A stretch of DNA of 48,744 nucleotides, taken from IMG/VR virus record IMGVR_UViG_3300037587_000431, positions 1-48,744 of that record. One strand, written 5' to 3'. Shown piece by piece: positions 1 through 7,771 of the stretch; the first letter of the stretch is position 1, and every line of letters begins with the position of its first letter. The notes beneath the pieces were generated by a model. The model made no database searches, was not told the origin of the DNA, and was given only the letters and a program-made list of their open reading frames with translations. This DNA is from a virus. The position numbers and the translations under genes are program-made.

Positions 1-127
1 AGAGCTAGACAGTCTGAAGCAGAGGAACTTGAAAAGCTTAATGAGTCTACAGAAGAACTCAAAAACACTAGCGAGCTTAAAGCAGAAGACTTTGAAATAG
101 TCGAACCTGAGAAAGGTACAGGCTCAA
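1..127. repeat. Left copy of 127-bp terminal identity (circular closure overlap)
   Basis: Bases 1-127 are identical to bases 48618-48744. Both copies lie inside the same open frame, which begins at 47991 and ends at 144. A genuine phage terminal repeat would more often lie between genes. A length of exactly 127 fits the overlap left by a de Bruijn assembler using k=127, so this is best read as the joint of a circular contig. A real terminal redundancy or circular permutation cannot be excluded. Confidence 0.95.
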
Positions 128-144
128 AAAAAGGTAAAAAATAA
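1..144 (+). CDS. 3' part of the gene that starts at 47991
   Basis: The frame is open from base 1 (codon phase set by the circular joint) to the TAA at 142-144. This segment encodes the Glu-rich C-terminal helix and the short basic tail of the protein described at 47991. The TAA shares one base with the ATG of the next gene at 144 (TAATG), the usual coupling seen throughout this arm. Count it as one gene with the 47991 entry. Confidence 0.85.
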   Translation, partial: RARQSEAEELEKLNESTEELKNTSELKAEDFEIVEPEKGTGSKKGKK

Positions 145-1169
145 TGGCGTTTCCATTTGTTTTTGAAAGTAACTTTGAAACAGGTGTAGCCCTTGATGAA
201 TGGGACTCTGAAACTGACACAGCCGCTCAGTTAGATATTGCTCATTATAAAGAGTTAGCCCGACTTCCTTACAGGAATGCAGCTCCCTCATCCGGGGCTT
301 TTTGTATGAGGCTTCAACTAACTGGTGGAACAGCCGATGCGTTTCTTCAGGAAGGAGATCTCAATATAGCCCTACCTGAGAATATGTTTTTCAAGTTTGA
401 TCTGTATTTCAGCGATGACTTCACCGGGACCGCTGACGACACCTTCCATCTTTTTGAGACTCAAGGTGCAGCTAATGCGATCCAACAGGTTCTTGGGGCA
501 AGGGTAGTAGCCACAACAGACGTTATAAACCTTGGGATAGGTAACGTAGCACCTACAAGTTTTGGAACTATCGACATCTCAAAAGGTGAGTGGTACACAT
601 GCGAACTTGATATCACCAACAATGCTGGTGCAGGCACGATAGATCTGTTTGTTACCAAAAGAGGTGACAAAGCTTCTGCCGGGGTTCACGCTACACAAGT
701 TGGAACACTTACCAATATCGCTGTAACTCATGGGGTCCTTGGCATTCAGAACCATCTTGCAACAACAACAGGGACTATGTTGATCGATAACTTCATTCAG
801 GATGATGCGAGAATCTTTCCAAAAGCGATTGTCAATAAAGAAGTGATACTGATGACCAAATCGGGGCATGTCTTTGTCGGCGCTGGCGAGGTAGATAATG
901 TTAGTCTTCTATCAGGCGCTGGAACAGACTGCGTATTGTCCATCTTTGATACTGATGAAGCTGATATTGACGATGCGAACAATATAAATGTAGAGCTGAA
1001 GAATACAGCCAATAACGAGATTGTCGATCCAGCTGGAACTCCTGTTAAACTTAGGAGAGGAGCATTTGTATCTATGTCAGGTACTACCCCTAGAGGTCTA
1101 GTTAAAGTTAAGCATGTTGATACTTTTGGATCTCTAGCAGCTATTCGTAGTCTAGGGAGAAAATCATGA
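144..1169 (+). CDS. Virion protein with predicted ConA/LamG-like jelly-roll domain
   Basis: 341 residues. Residues about 80-220 show the alternating pattern of a concanavalin A-like beta sandwich: a strand with FFKFDLYFSDDF, then GEWYTCELDITN with an aspartate-rich turn, then a closing strand with MLIDNFI. This pattern is common in phage and bacterial laminin G/ConA-like folds that bind sugars. The last 110 residues look like a separate small beta domain. It is the first gene of the tail block and overlaps the next gene by ATGA. A head or tail decoration with glycan affinity is plausible but inferred; the fold assignment comes from pattern reading only. Confidence 0.75.
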   Translation: MAFPFVFESNFETGVALDEWDSETDTAAQLDIAHYKELARLPYRNAAPSSGAFCMRLQLTGGTADAFLQEGDLNIALPENMFFKFDLYFSDDFTGTADDTFHLFETQGAANAIQQVLGARVVATTDVINLGIGNVAPTSFGTIDISKGEWYTCELDITNNAGAGTIDLFVTKRGDKASAGVHATQVGTLTNIAVTHGVLGIQNHLATTTGTMLIDNFIQDDARIFPKAIVNKEVILMTKSGHVFVGAGEVDNVSLLSGAGTDCVLSIFDTDEADIDDANNINVELKNTANNEIVDPAGTPVKLRRGAFVSMSGTTPRGLVKVKHVDTFGSLAAIRSLGRKS

Positions 1170-1687
1170 GTACTAAACAACATCATATGGATTCTCTAGC
1201 GGGGTTTAACGATTTAAAGCAAGTCTTAGATCTTATAAATAATTATGAGTCTTACACAACTCTGTTGAAAGAGTTGGAAGTTAAGTACAATGCTGCTGCT
1301 GATATAGTCGCCTTAGTAGGTCCGGCTGAAGAGATAATGTCAATGCATACATTATCTAAGATCGAAAAAGCAGAAGCTGATACGATCTTGAAAGGCGCTA
1401 GAACTGAGTATGACAATGCTATTAAAGAAGCTAAAGATAAAGCTAAAAAACTTCTTGGGGATGTCGCTGATCTGATCTCTACCAGAGAACAGACAATAAA
1501 TGACTCAAGCGAGAAGTTACATCTAAGAGCTAAAGAGCTTGCAAAATTAGGTGATGACCTCACTGCTCGGGAACTTGCACTGGTAGAGAGTGAGGAGCTT
1601 GTAAGCCAGCAAACTCTAAAAGTAACGTCAATGAGAAAAGAGCTTAAGACTAAACTTGACGAGATCAATGATAAGTTTAAAGTCTGA
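1166..1687 (+). CDS. Coiled-coil protein in tail/virion cluster
   Basis: 173 residues, almost entirely alpha-helical. From about residue 50 to 170 there are heptad-like repeats of Leu/Ala/Ile with many Lys and Glu, so a long coiled coil is expected. No signal peptide or membrane segment is seen. The start codon overlaps the previous stop (ATGA), and its stop overlaps the next ATG (TGATG), so it is translated with its neighbours. It may be a structural spacer, trimeric stalk or assembly factor. No specific family is recognised. Confidence 0.8.
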   Translation: MSTKQHHMDSLAGFNDLKQVLDLINNYESYTTLLKELEVKYNAAADIVALVGPAEEIMSMHTLSKIEKAEADTILKGARTEYDNAIKEAKDKAKKLLGDVADLISTREQTINDSSEKLHLRAKELAKLGDDLTARELALVESEELVSQQTLKVTSMRKELKTKLDEINDKFKV

Positions 1688-2388
1688 TGGCTGGCTACAC
1701 AAAACAAGATTTTGACACGCTCTACAGTATAAGACTCAGAATTTTAGATCTAGTAACAGGTAACTATAAAAGATCTAAAGTCAGACTTCACTACCATAGA
1801 GCAGTTATCAAAAGAGATTTCTCAGATCCGATGTGGGCTAAACTATGGCCCATTTTGAATATCAGGAACACTGACAGAGTAGTTATTGTAGGCGCTGGGT
1901 TTGGATGGGGTGTTGAGGCTCTGGTAGCTATGACCGGCTGTACTGCAATCGGTACTGACATATCTGATCATGTAGCAGCTACAAAAGATATTGATGAGAG
2001 ATCTGAGATAGAAGCCGCTATTATCGCAGCCGGTTTAGACCCTACAAAAGGGGATGGGCTTGAAGCTTTTAACACTGCCTACACCCCCGGCGCAAGAACT
2101 AAGTCCAATGTTCTCATTGAGGGGATGGGCACCAATAAAAGCAGAGTTAATATAAAGAAAGCTATTGGGAACTTAAATCCAACATGGGTTATAACCGAAG
2201 ATATGATAACTGATTTCACAGATCAAGAAGTACTTGACTTAGGCAATCTTGCCAGTAACTTCACTGATGCTAAGATTTGTCATGTTGTCAGAGAGAATTA
2301 CCCTCCCAATGCAAAGACCCTTGAAGAGTGGAACTTACTAACAGGAGCAACGATCATAGGACTTGGAAGTTTTAGGAGAGTGGGGTAA
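1687..2388 (+). CDS. Class I SAM-dependent methyltransferase-like protein
   Basis: 233 residues. Residues 66-75 read VIVGAGFGWG after a hydrophobic strand, matching the glycine-rich motif I of Rossmann-fold methyltransferases. GTDIS at 89-93 is a fair motif II with an acidic residue at the end of strand 2. Residues about 137-175 contain two further strand-like segments (VLIEGMG and WVITEDMI). The substrate is unknown. It sits between a coiled-coil gene and a sialidase-like propeller gene inside the virion block, coupled to both by one-base overlaps. It could modify a virion protein or a host component, or be a non-catalytic Rossmann protein. The motif reading is direct; catalytic activity is inferred. 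Confidence 0.72.
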   Translation: MAGYTKQDFDTLYSIRLRILDLVTGNYKRSKVRLHYHRAVIKRDFSDPMWAKLWPILNIRNTDRVVIVGAGFGWGVEALVAMTGCTAIGTDISDHVAATKDIDERSEIEAAIIAAGLDPTKGDGLEAFNTAYTPGARTKSNVLIEGMGTNKSRVNIKKAIGNLNPTWVITEDMITDFTDQEVLDLGNLASNFTDAKICHVVRENYPPNAKTLEEWNLLTGATIIGLGSFRRVG

Positions 2389-3638
2389 TGGCACTTCCTA
2401 CTACAATAGTTTCAGCTTCTCACTTCCCAGGTCATATACCTCCTTTTAAATCATCTACTGGAGACTTTTATAGTGTAGCGGGGCAAAGCGGGGCTAACAC
2501 AAGATTAGGTGTGTATAAAGCAACTGACCCCTCTGATTCTTGGACTGAGACAGATACTGCTGGTGACCCAGCTCAGCCAGCAATAGTGGCAAGCGCAGTG
2601 CAAAGCGGTGATGTAATTCACATAGCATGGTTTCTTGATAGTAATAATATTAGGTACTCTCAGTTTAACATGGCAACTGATAGTTGGGACATTACAGAAG
2701 AAACTATTGAAAATCCGGCTAATGCTCCGACTAACCCTTGGATCTCAATCGCTGTTGAGTCTACCGGAGTTCCGAAGGTTGTTTATGCGGGTGATACCGA
2801 TCAGGTTATGGGGGGTAAGAAGGAGAGGGTTGATGTAAATGTAAGGAACGGAGGAACTTGGGACGGTCCTGTTGTTCTAAGTGCCAATGATACTGCCGAC
2901 GAACACTACGGGAATCCGAATATTGTAAAGGCTTCTGATAGTGATGATATGCACATTACTTGGAGTTCAACAACAAACACCTCTGACCCGCCTACAGCAT
3001 GGTTTACTACAGAAACTAGAACTATAACAGCTGCTGATAGTCTGTCAACCTTAGATACTGATGTTGTAGATACTGCCAACACACTTTTAGGAATTCAAAA
3101 TGGGGTTTCCTTTGATGATAGTGGTACTGAAGTAATAAGGTTTGGGATGATTTTTTCTTCTGCCGGTATCAGAGGAGCAGCCCTTATGTTAAGTGATACT
3201 GGAACAGGAGGGAAGAGGTCAGTATTTGAAACAACAGCAACTGTAGAGTTTGCAAGCGCAATCTTTTCTCCCAAAGTTAACGGAGAAGTTGGGATAATTA
3301 CTGTTGCCGGTCCTGATTCTAACGGGGATCTCCATGTTCTCTGGTCGAACGCAGATGACTCAGACGATATCTATTACGCAACTTCGACTGATACAGGAGA
3401 TACTTGGTCAGCTGAAGCACAGGAACTTGATGCTGTAGCTTGTAACTTTATCTCAGCTAATATCTATGTTCGTGGGATAGATACAGTTCTTGCTTATGTT
3501 TATGATGACGGCGGGACTACTAAATACAATGAGAAAGTTATTATAGAAGGGGTGGCAGGAGATCCACAACCTATGATTATAAGATCGACAACTGTCCCGC
3601 ATACACGCCAATGGCACCCTAGAGGTTTGAGAAGATAA
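2388..3638 (+). CDS. Sialidase-like (Asp-box) beta-propeller virion protein
   Basis: 416 residues. Residues 333-340 read STDTGDTW, an exact match to the Asp-box pattern SxDxGxTW of BNR/sialidase propellers. Weaker blade-like segments such as MHITWSS and LHVLWSN recur through the protein. I see no clear arginine triad or other catalytic set, so a glycan-binding or structural propeller is more likely than an active sialidase. The last 18 residues end in WHPRGLRR and are nearly copied at the end of the next, 52-residue gene. The stop overlaps the next ATG. It is probably a tail or capsid appendage. Confidence 0.75.
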   Translation: MALPTTIVSASHFPGHIPPFKSSTGDFYSVAGQSGANTRLGVYKATDPSDSWTETDTAGDPAQPAIVASAVQSGDVIHIAWFLDSNNIRYSQFNMATDSWDITEETIENPANAPTNPWISIAVESTGVPKVVYAGDTDQVMGGKKERVDVNVRNGGTWDGPVVLSANDTADEHYGNPNIVKASDSDDMHITWSSTTNTSDPPTAWFTTETRTITAADSLSTLDTDVVDTANTLLGIQNGVSFDDSGTEVIRFGMIFSSAGIRGAALMLSDTGTGGKRSVFETTATVEFASAIFSPKVNGEVGIITVAGPDSNGDLHVLWSNADDSDDIYYATSTDTGDTWSAEAQELDAVACNFISANIYVRGIDTVLAYVYDDGGTTKYNEKVIIEGVAGDPQPMIIRSTTVPHTRQWHPRGLRR

Positions 3639-3796
3639 TGGCTCAGAAGACACAACTTTCAGTGATGGCAACACCGGGGAGGGTTCTAACCTTCGTAGCT
3701 AAAACCCCAGCCACACCTGAAGGTCAGCCTACATGGTTAAGAGCAACAACCATACCCTATATGAGATACTGGCACCCAAGAGGTTTGAGACAATAA
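3638..3796 (+). CDS. 52-residue mini-protein, paralogue of the gene at 6599
   Basis: The ATG overlaps the preceding TAA (TAATG). The N-terminus MAQKTQLSVM, followed by TPGRV and FVAK, is shared almost exactly with the 50-residue product at 6599-6751. The C-terminal 18 residues, ending WHPRGLRQ, closely match the end of the 416-residue protein just upstream. The gene therefore looks like a join of two modules, each present elsewhere in the cluster. The protein is basic with no membrane segment. The function is unknown; it may be a minor virion component or an assembly peptide. The DNA around both stop codons is also similar (GGCACCC.AGAGGTTTGAGA). Confidence 0.75.
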   Translation: MAQKTQLSVMATPGRVLTFVAKTPATPEGQPTWLRATTIPYMRYWHPRGLRQ

Positions 3797-3797
3797 A

Positions 3798-6599
3798 ATG
3801 GCTTCTACAGACGCAATCCCAATTCCCAAAAAGAATGTAGCTTATCGAGTTTCATTCCCTATTTTCGACGCAGACGGAGACCTTGTATCTGGTGCTGCGA
3901 CTCTTGATAGTGAGATCTCTAAAGATGGTGGCACATTCGCTGATGTAACAGCTGAAGCTACTGAGATAGCAACCTCTAGTGGGATGTACTTTTTAGACCT
4001 TACAGCTACTGAGATGGATGCAGACACAGTAGCTATTATTGTCAAAACTTCTACTGCGGGGGCTAAAACTACGCCTATCGTTCTATATCCTGAAGAGGCC
4101 GGTGACATCCGGTGTGACGTTACTCAGTTAGGAGGTGTGACACAATCGCTTACAGATCTTAAAGACTTCGCAGACGATGGGTATAATCCTGCTACCAACA
4201 AGGTTACAGGGGTGCTATTAGTCGATACGACTACTACTAACACAGATCTTGTAACAGCAGCTGTCATAGCTGACGCAGTGTTGAATGAAGACATGACAGC
4301 TCACCAGACTCAAGGATCTCTTGGACAAGCGATTGGAGATCCGGGGGCTGACGCAACAACTATTTATCAGTCGGTTGCTACTGATGCGGCGGGAGATAAT
4401 ATTGCTGTTGATATTGTAGCTGTGAAAGCAGAGACAGTTCTGATAGTAGCCGATACAAACGAACTTCAGACTGATGATATACCGGGGGCTATAGCAGCGC
4501 TCAATGATATTGCAGCTGGTGATGTATGGGCTGTTGATGCTACAACTCAACAGACTCAGGGAACATTCGGACAGGCGATTGGAGACCCTGTAGCTGACAC
4601 CACAACGATCTATCAGTCTGTAGCTACCGATGCGACAGGAGATAATGTAGCGGTCGATGTAGTGGCAATGAAAGCAGAGACAACACTTATTGTTGCTGAT
4701 ACCGATGAACTTCAGACTGATGATGTGCCTGGGCTAATAGCAGCTCTTAATGACCCTACTGCTGCTGTTATAGCTGATGCTGTATGGGACGAGGCTTTGT
4801 CAGGGCATGTAGCGGGAGGCTCTGCTGGTAAGACTCTTTTGAACGCTGCGGGATTTATTGTGGCAGATGGGACTGCTCAAGCAGGGGCAGCGAGTACGAT
4901 AACTTTAGAATCTGGGGAGTCAGCGACCGATGACTTCTTCAAATTTAACAGGATAGTCCTTGATGGAGGAACAGGAGTCGGACAAAGTAGGATAATCACT
5001 AAATATGTTGGGTCCACTAAGGTTGCGACCGTAGATGCTGCATGGTTCACGAATCCAGATGCTACAAGTACATATATTATTGAGCCAGCATCAGTCCATG
5101 CTGCAACCTCCATTGCTGGGTATCAAGACGGGGCCATCTGGATAGACACTGTAAATGGGGTTGCAGGTACTGTAGACTTTGTTAATGGAGTTGCCAATAA
5201 CCCAGTTCTTACGCTTGCAGATGCTCTGACTCTAGCAACAAGTCTGGGGCTTAGTAGATTCATAGTAGTCAATGGGTCTACCATAACTTTGACAGGAAAT
5301 AGTGATAATTTCACTTTCCTTGGGAGATCTTGGAATCTAGCTCTCGGAGGGCAGAGTATTGATGGGCTGTATGTTATCGGAGCAACCATAAGTGGTATAG
5401 GGACAGGGGCAACTCAACCGCCGAGATTTGAGATTTCTCTTGTAGGAACAAGTACACTCCCAGCTTGTGATATGCTTGACTGTTGCTTCACAGGAACTAT
5501 TACATCCAACCAAATTGGAGATTATGTGTGGCATAGTTGTCATTCAGCATCTTCTACTGCGGCACCCCCAATTTTTGATTTCGGAGCTGCTCTTGGAAAC
5601 ACCCATCTCCACTTGCGGAATTACGCTGGCAGTATGGATATAAGAAACATGGGACAGACAGGGACAGATGAGATGTCTATGGAAGGAGATGGAGAGCTTA
5701 TTATAAATGCAAACTGTATAGGAGGGACTGTTGAGCTTCGGGGGGCTATCGAACTCACAGACGGCGGTAGCGGCCAAACGATTACTCAAGATGCGAGATT
5801 GACAACTCCTAAGATTGCTGACGAAGTTTGGGATGAGGCGACAGCTGGGCATACAACATCAGGAACATTCGGAGAGCAATGTAAGACAGATATCGATGCG
5901 ATCCTTGTAGACACTACGTTAATAGTCGCTGACACCAACGAACTTCAGACGGATGATGTGCCTGGGCTGATTGCAGCGCTTAACGATATAGCAGCTGGTG
6001 ATGTATGGGCTGTTGACGCCACAACCCAGCAGACACAGGGGACGTTCGGACAGGCGATTGGAGACCCTGTAGCAGATACCACAACGATCTTTCAATCCGT
6101 TGCTACGGATGCGACAGGAGATAATATAGCAGTTGATGTTGTTGCTGTGAAAGCAGAGACAGTTCTGATAGTAGCCGATACAAACGAACTTCAAGTAGAT
6201 TGGACAGATGGTGGTCGTCTAGACTTGCTAATTGACGCCATACTGGACGATACTGGCACCTCAGGGGTTGTTTTGCAAGGGACCCCTAGCGTTAACACTG
6301 TTCAGATTGACAGCGTAGCAGTAGCCGCACAGGACCTTGCACTATCAGCTCAGACAATCGTTCAAGGAACTGTGGACACTACAGGGTTTGCATCTACCAC
6401 TACTGAGTTTGAGTCAGATGATATAACAGAGGCTACAGCTGATCACTATAATGGAAGAGTAGTGATATTCACTTCTGATATACTGCAAGATCAAGCGACT
6501 GATATAACAGATTACTCACTTGCAACAGGTAGAGGACACTTTACAGTGACAGCACTAACTGAGGCTCCACCTAACAACGCTACATTTGTGATAGTCTAA
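3798..6599 (+). CDS. Large repeat-containing tail/appendage protein
   Basis: 933 residues. The N-terminal ~100 residues look like a small beta-sandwich domain of phage appendage proteins (strands around VSFPIFDADGDLV and GMYFLDLTATEMDAD). It is followed by long Asp/Ala/Thr-rich repeats. The block with VADTNELQTDD, GDVWAVDATTQQTQGTFGQ and AIGDPVADTTTI occurs in the first third and again in the last third (DNA about 4510-4740 and 5985-6190), with a more diverged copy from about 4303. Between them, residues about 440-650 look like a beta-helix or adhesin-like region. Mini-genes flank it on both sides. It is probably a tail fibre or spike-like appendage, inferred from composition, size and position. 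Confidence 0.78.
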   Translation: MASTDAIPIPKKNVAYRVSFPIFDADGDLVSGAATLDSEISKDGGTFADVTAEATEIATSSGMYFLDLTATEMDADTVAIIVKTSTAGAKTTPIVLYPEEAGDIRCDVTQLGGVTQSLTDLKDFADDGYNPATNKVTGVLLVDTTTTNTDLVTAAVIADAVLNEDMTAHQTQGSLGQAIGDPGADATTIYQSVATDAAGDNIAVDIVAVKAETVLIVADTNELQTDDIPGAIAALNDIAAGDVWAVDATTQQTQGTFGQAIGDPVADTTTIYQSVATDATGDNVAVDVVAMKAETTLIVADTDELQTDDVPGLIAALNDPTAAVIADAVWDEALSGHVAGGSAGKTLLNAAGFIVADGTAQAGAASTITLESGESATDDFFKFNRIVLDGGTGVGQSRIITKYVGSTKVATVDAAWFTNPDATSTYIIEPASVHAATSIAGYQDGAIWIDTVNGVAGTVDFVNGVANNPVLTLADALTLATSLGLSRFIVVNGSTITLTGNSDNFTFLGRSWNLALGGQSIDGLYVIGATISGIGTGATQPPRFEISLVGTSTLPACDMLDCCFTGTITSNQIGDYVWHSCHSASSTAAPPIFDFGAALGNTHLHLRNYAGSMDIRNMGQTGTDEMSMEGDGELIINANCIGGTVELRGAIELTDGGSGQTITQDARLTTPKIADEVWDEATAGHTTSGTFGEQCKTDIDAILVDTTLIVADTNELQTDDVPGLIAALNDIAAGDVWAVDATTQQTQGTFGQAIGDPVADTTTIFQSVATDATGDNIAVDVVAVKAETVLIVADTNELQVDWTDGGRLDLLIDAILDDTGTSGVVLQGTPSVNTVQIDSVAVAAQDLALSAQTIVQGTVDTTGFASTTTEFESDDITEATADHYNGRVVIFTSDILQDQATDITDYSLATGRGHFTVTALTEAPPNNATFVIV

Positions 6600-6751
6600 T
6601 GGCACAAAAAACCCAGCTATCAGTAATGGGAACACCGGGAAGAGTACATGCTTTTGTTGCCAAGGGGGTTGCCCCTGCACCTACTGATGGAACAAGAAGA
6701 CAGCGACAAATGAAAGCTTTAATAAAATCTGGGAAGAGGAGAAAATGTTAA
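6599..6751 (+). CDS. 50-residue mini-protein, paralogue of the gene at 3638
   Basis: The ATG overlaps the previous stop (TAATG). The first 22 residues repeat the N-terminus of the 52-residue protein at 3638 with three substitutions (MAQKTQLSVM, then GTPGRV, FVAK). The C-terminal half is different: strongly basic, with RRQRQMKA and GKRRKC. The next ATG follows its TAA directly. The pair bracket the 933-residue gene. Function unknown; the basic tail could bind nucleic acid or an acidic surface. The conserved N-terminus suggests a shared docking site. Confidence 0.75.
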   Translation: MAQKTQLSVMGTPGRVHAFVAKGVAPAPTDGTRRQRQMKALIKSGKRRKC

Positions 6752-7771
6752 ATGAGTTCTACAACGCAATATACAGACTTCTCTGATCTCTATACTGGTT
6801 TGATGAATGCTGTTAAGTCTGATACGGGTCAGGCAGCAACTATTACCCAAGCTAAAAGATACATAAATATTGGGCTACAGGACATGCACCTTGGTTTCGG
6901 GGAAAAGTTCCCTTGGGCTGAGAGAAGAGCTGTTCTCATAACTCAGCCTGAATTTACAACTGGGACACTAACTGCTACAAAAGGATCGACTTCAATTGTA
7001 GGGGTAGGAACAACTTGGAATACTAACAACGATTTCTCAGTCGCTAATATGAGACTAGGCGGGAAGATCAGGATAAATGCAGGAACTGAGATCTATGAGA
7101 TAACAGCTGTAGCAAGCGACACTGGTGCAACTCTCGGGCATAAGTTTACTCAAGATACTGTAGCAGGAGCCTCTTATACTTACTTCGAAGATGAGTATGC
7201 GCTTGAACCTGATTTTCTACGTCCTATAGATCAGCAGCAGTTCTCCGATAATATCCCTATTGATATAATGGATAGACTTACCTTTAGAAGGAGATTCCTT
7301 AGAAACTATATCACTGGGAAGCCTGTTATAGCAACCTTTATAGATCTCCCTCCTAGTGGAAATACTACACTTGTGAGAAAGATTAAATTCCACAAGCCCC
7401 CTGATATTGCCTACAGTATTCCATACTCATATGTTACATCACAGCTTGTAGTGGCTGCTGATGGAACTGCTCAAACGTCTTTCAGTGTGGATACTGATGA
7501 GCCAATAGTTCCTTTTCACTATCGACACGCGATTCTTTTCCATGCTTTGTATCACTGGTATAGAGATAAGAAAGATGATGATAGATCACAAGAAGTGAAG
7601 CAAGAGTATAATGATCTAATCCTACGGATGACAGGGGATGTCGAGGTTGGTGCTAGTAGAATGAAGATAAGACCCTCAACAGGAATGTACAGAAGAAAAG
7701 CTAGGAGACCGTATAGAAGCGGAGCTAACCGTAAGTATGACTTTAACGGAGCTTTTGACAGGTTCGAATAA
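6752..7771 (+). CDS. Predicted podoviral head-to-tail adaptor (neck) protein
   Basis: 339 residues. The N-terminal helical region carries the pattern of podoviral adaptors: TQAKRYINIGLQDMHL near residue 32, then a beta domain (residues about 70-150), then a C-terminal helix with HALYHWYRDKKDDDRS. The C-terminal 40 residues are very basic (RRKARRPYRSG). The place just before the nozzle-like gene fits an adaptor that binds the portal and closes the head, like the SU10 adaptor, T7 gp11 or P22 gp4. The family assignment is from pattern and context, not a search. Confidence 0.68.
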   Translation: MSSTTQYTDFSDLYTGLMNAVKSDTGQAATITQAKRYINIGLQDMHLGFGEKFPWAERRAVLITQPEFTTGTLTATKGSTSIVGVGTTWNTNNDFSVANMRLGGKIRINAGTEIYEITAVASDTGATLGHKFTQDTVAGASYTYFEDEYALEPDFLRPIDQQQFSDNIPIDIMDRLTFRRRFLRNYITGKPVIATFIDLPPSGNTTLVRKIKFHKPPDIAYSIPYSYVTSQLVVAADGTAQTSFSVDTDEPIVPFHYRHAILFHALYHWYRDKKDDDRSQEVKQEYNDLILRMTGDVEVGASRMKIRPSTGMYRRKARRPYRSGANRKYDFNGAFDRFE

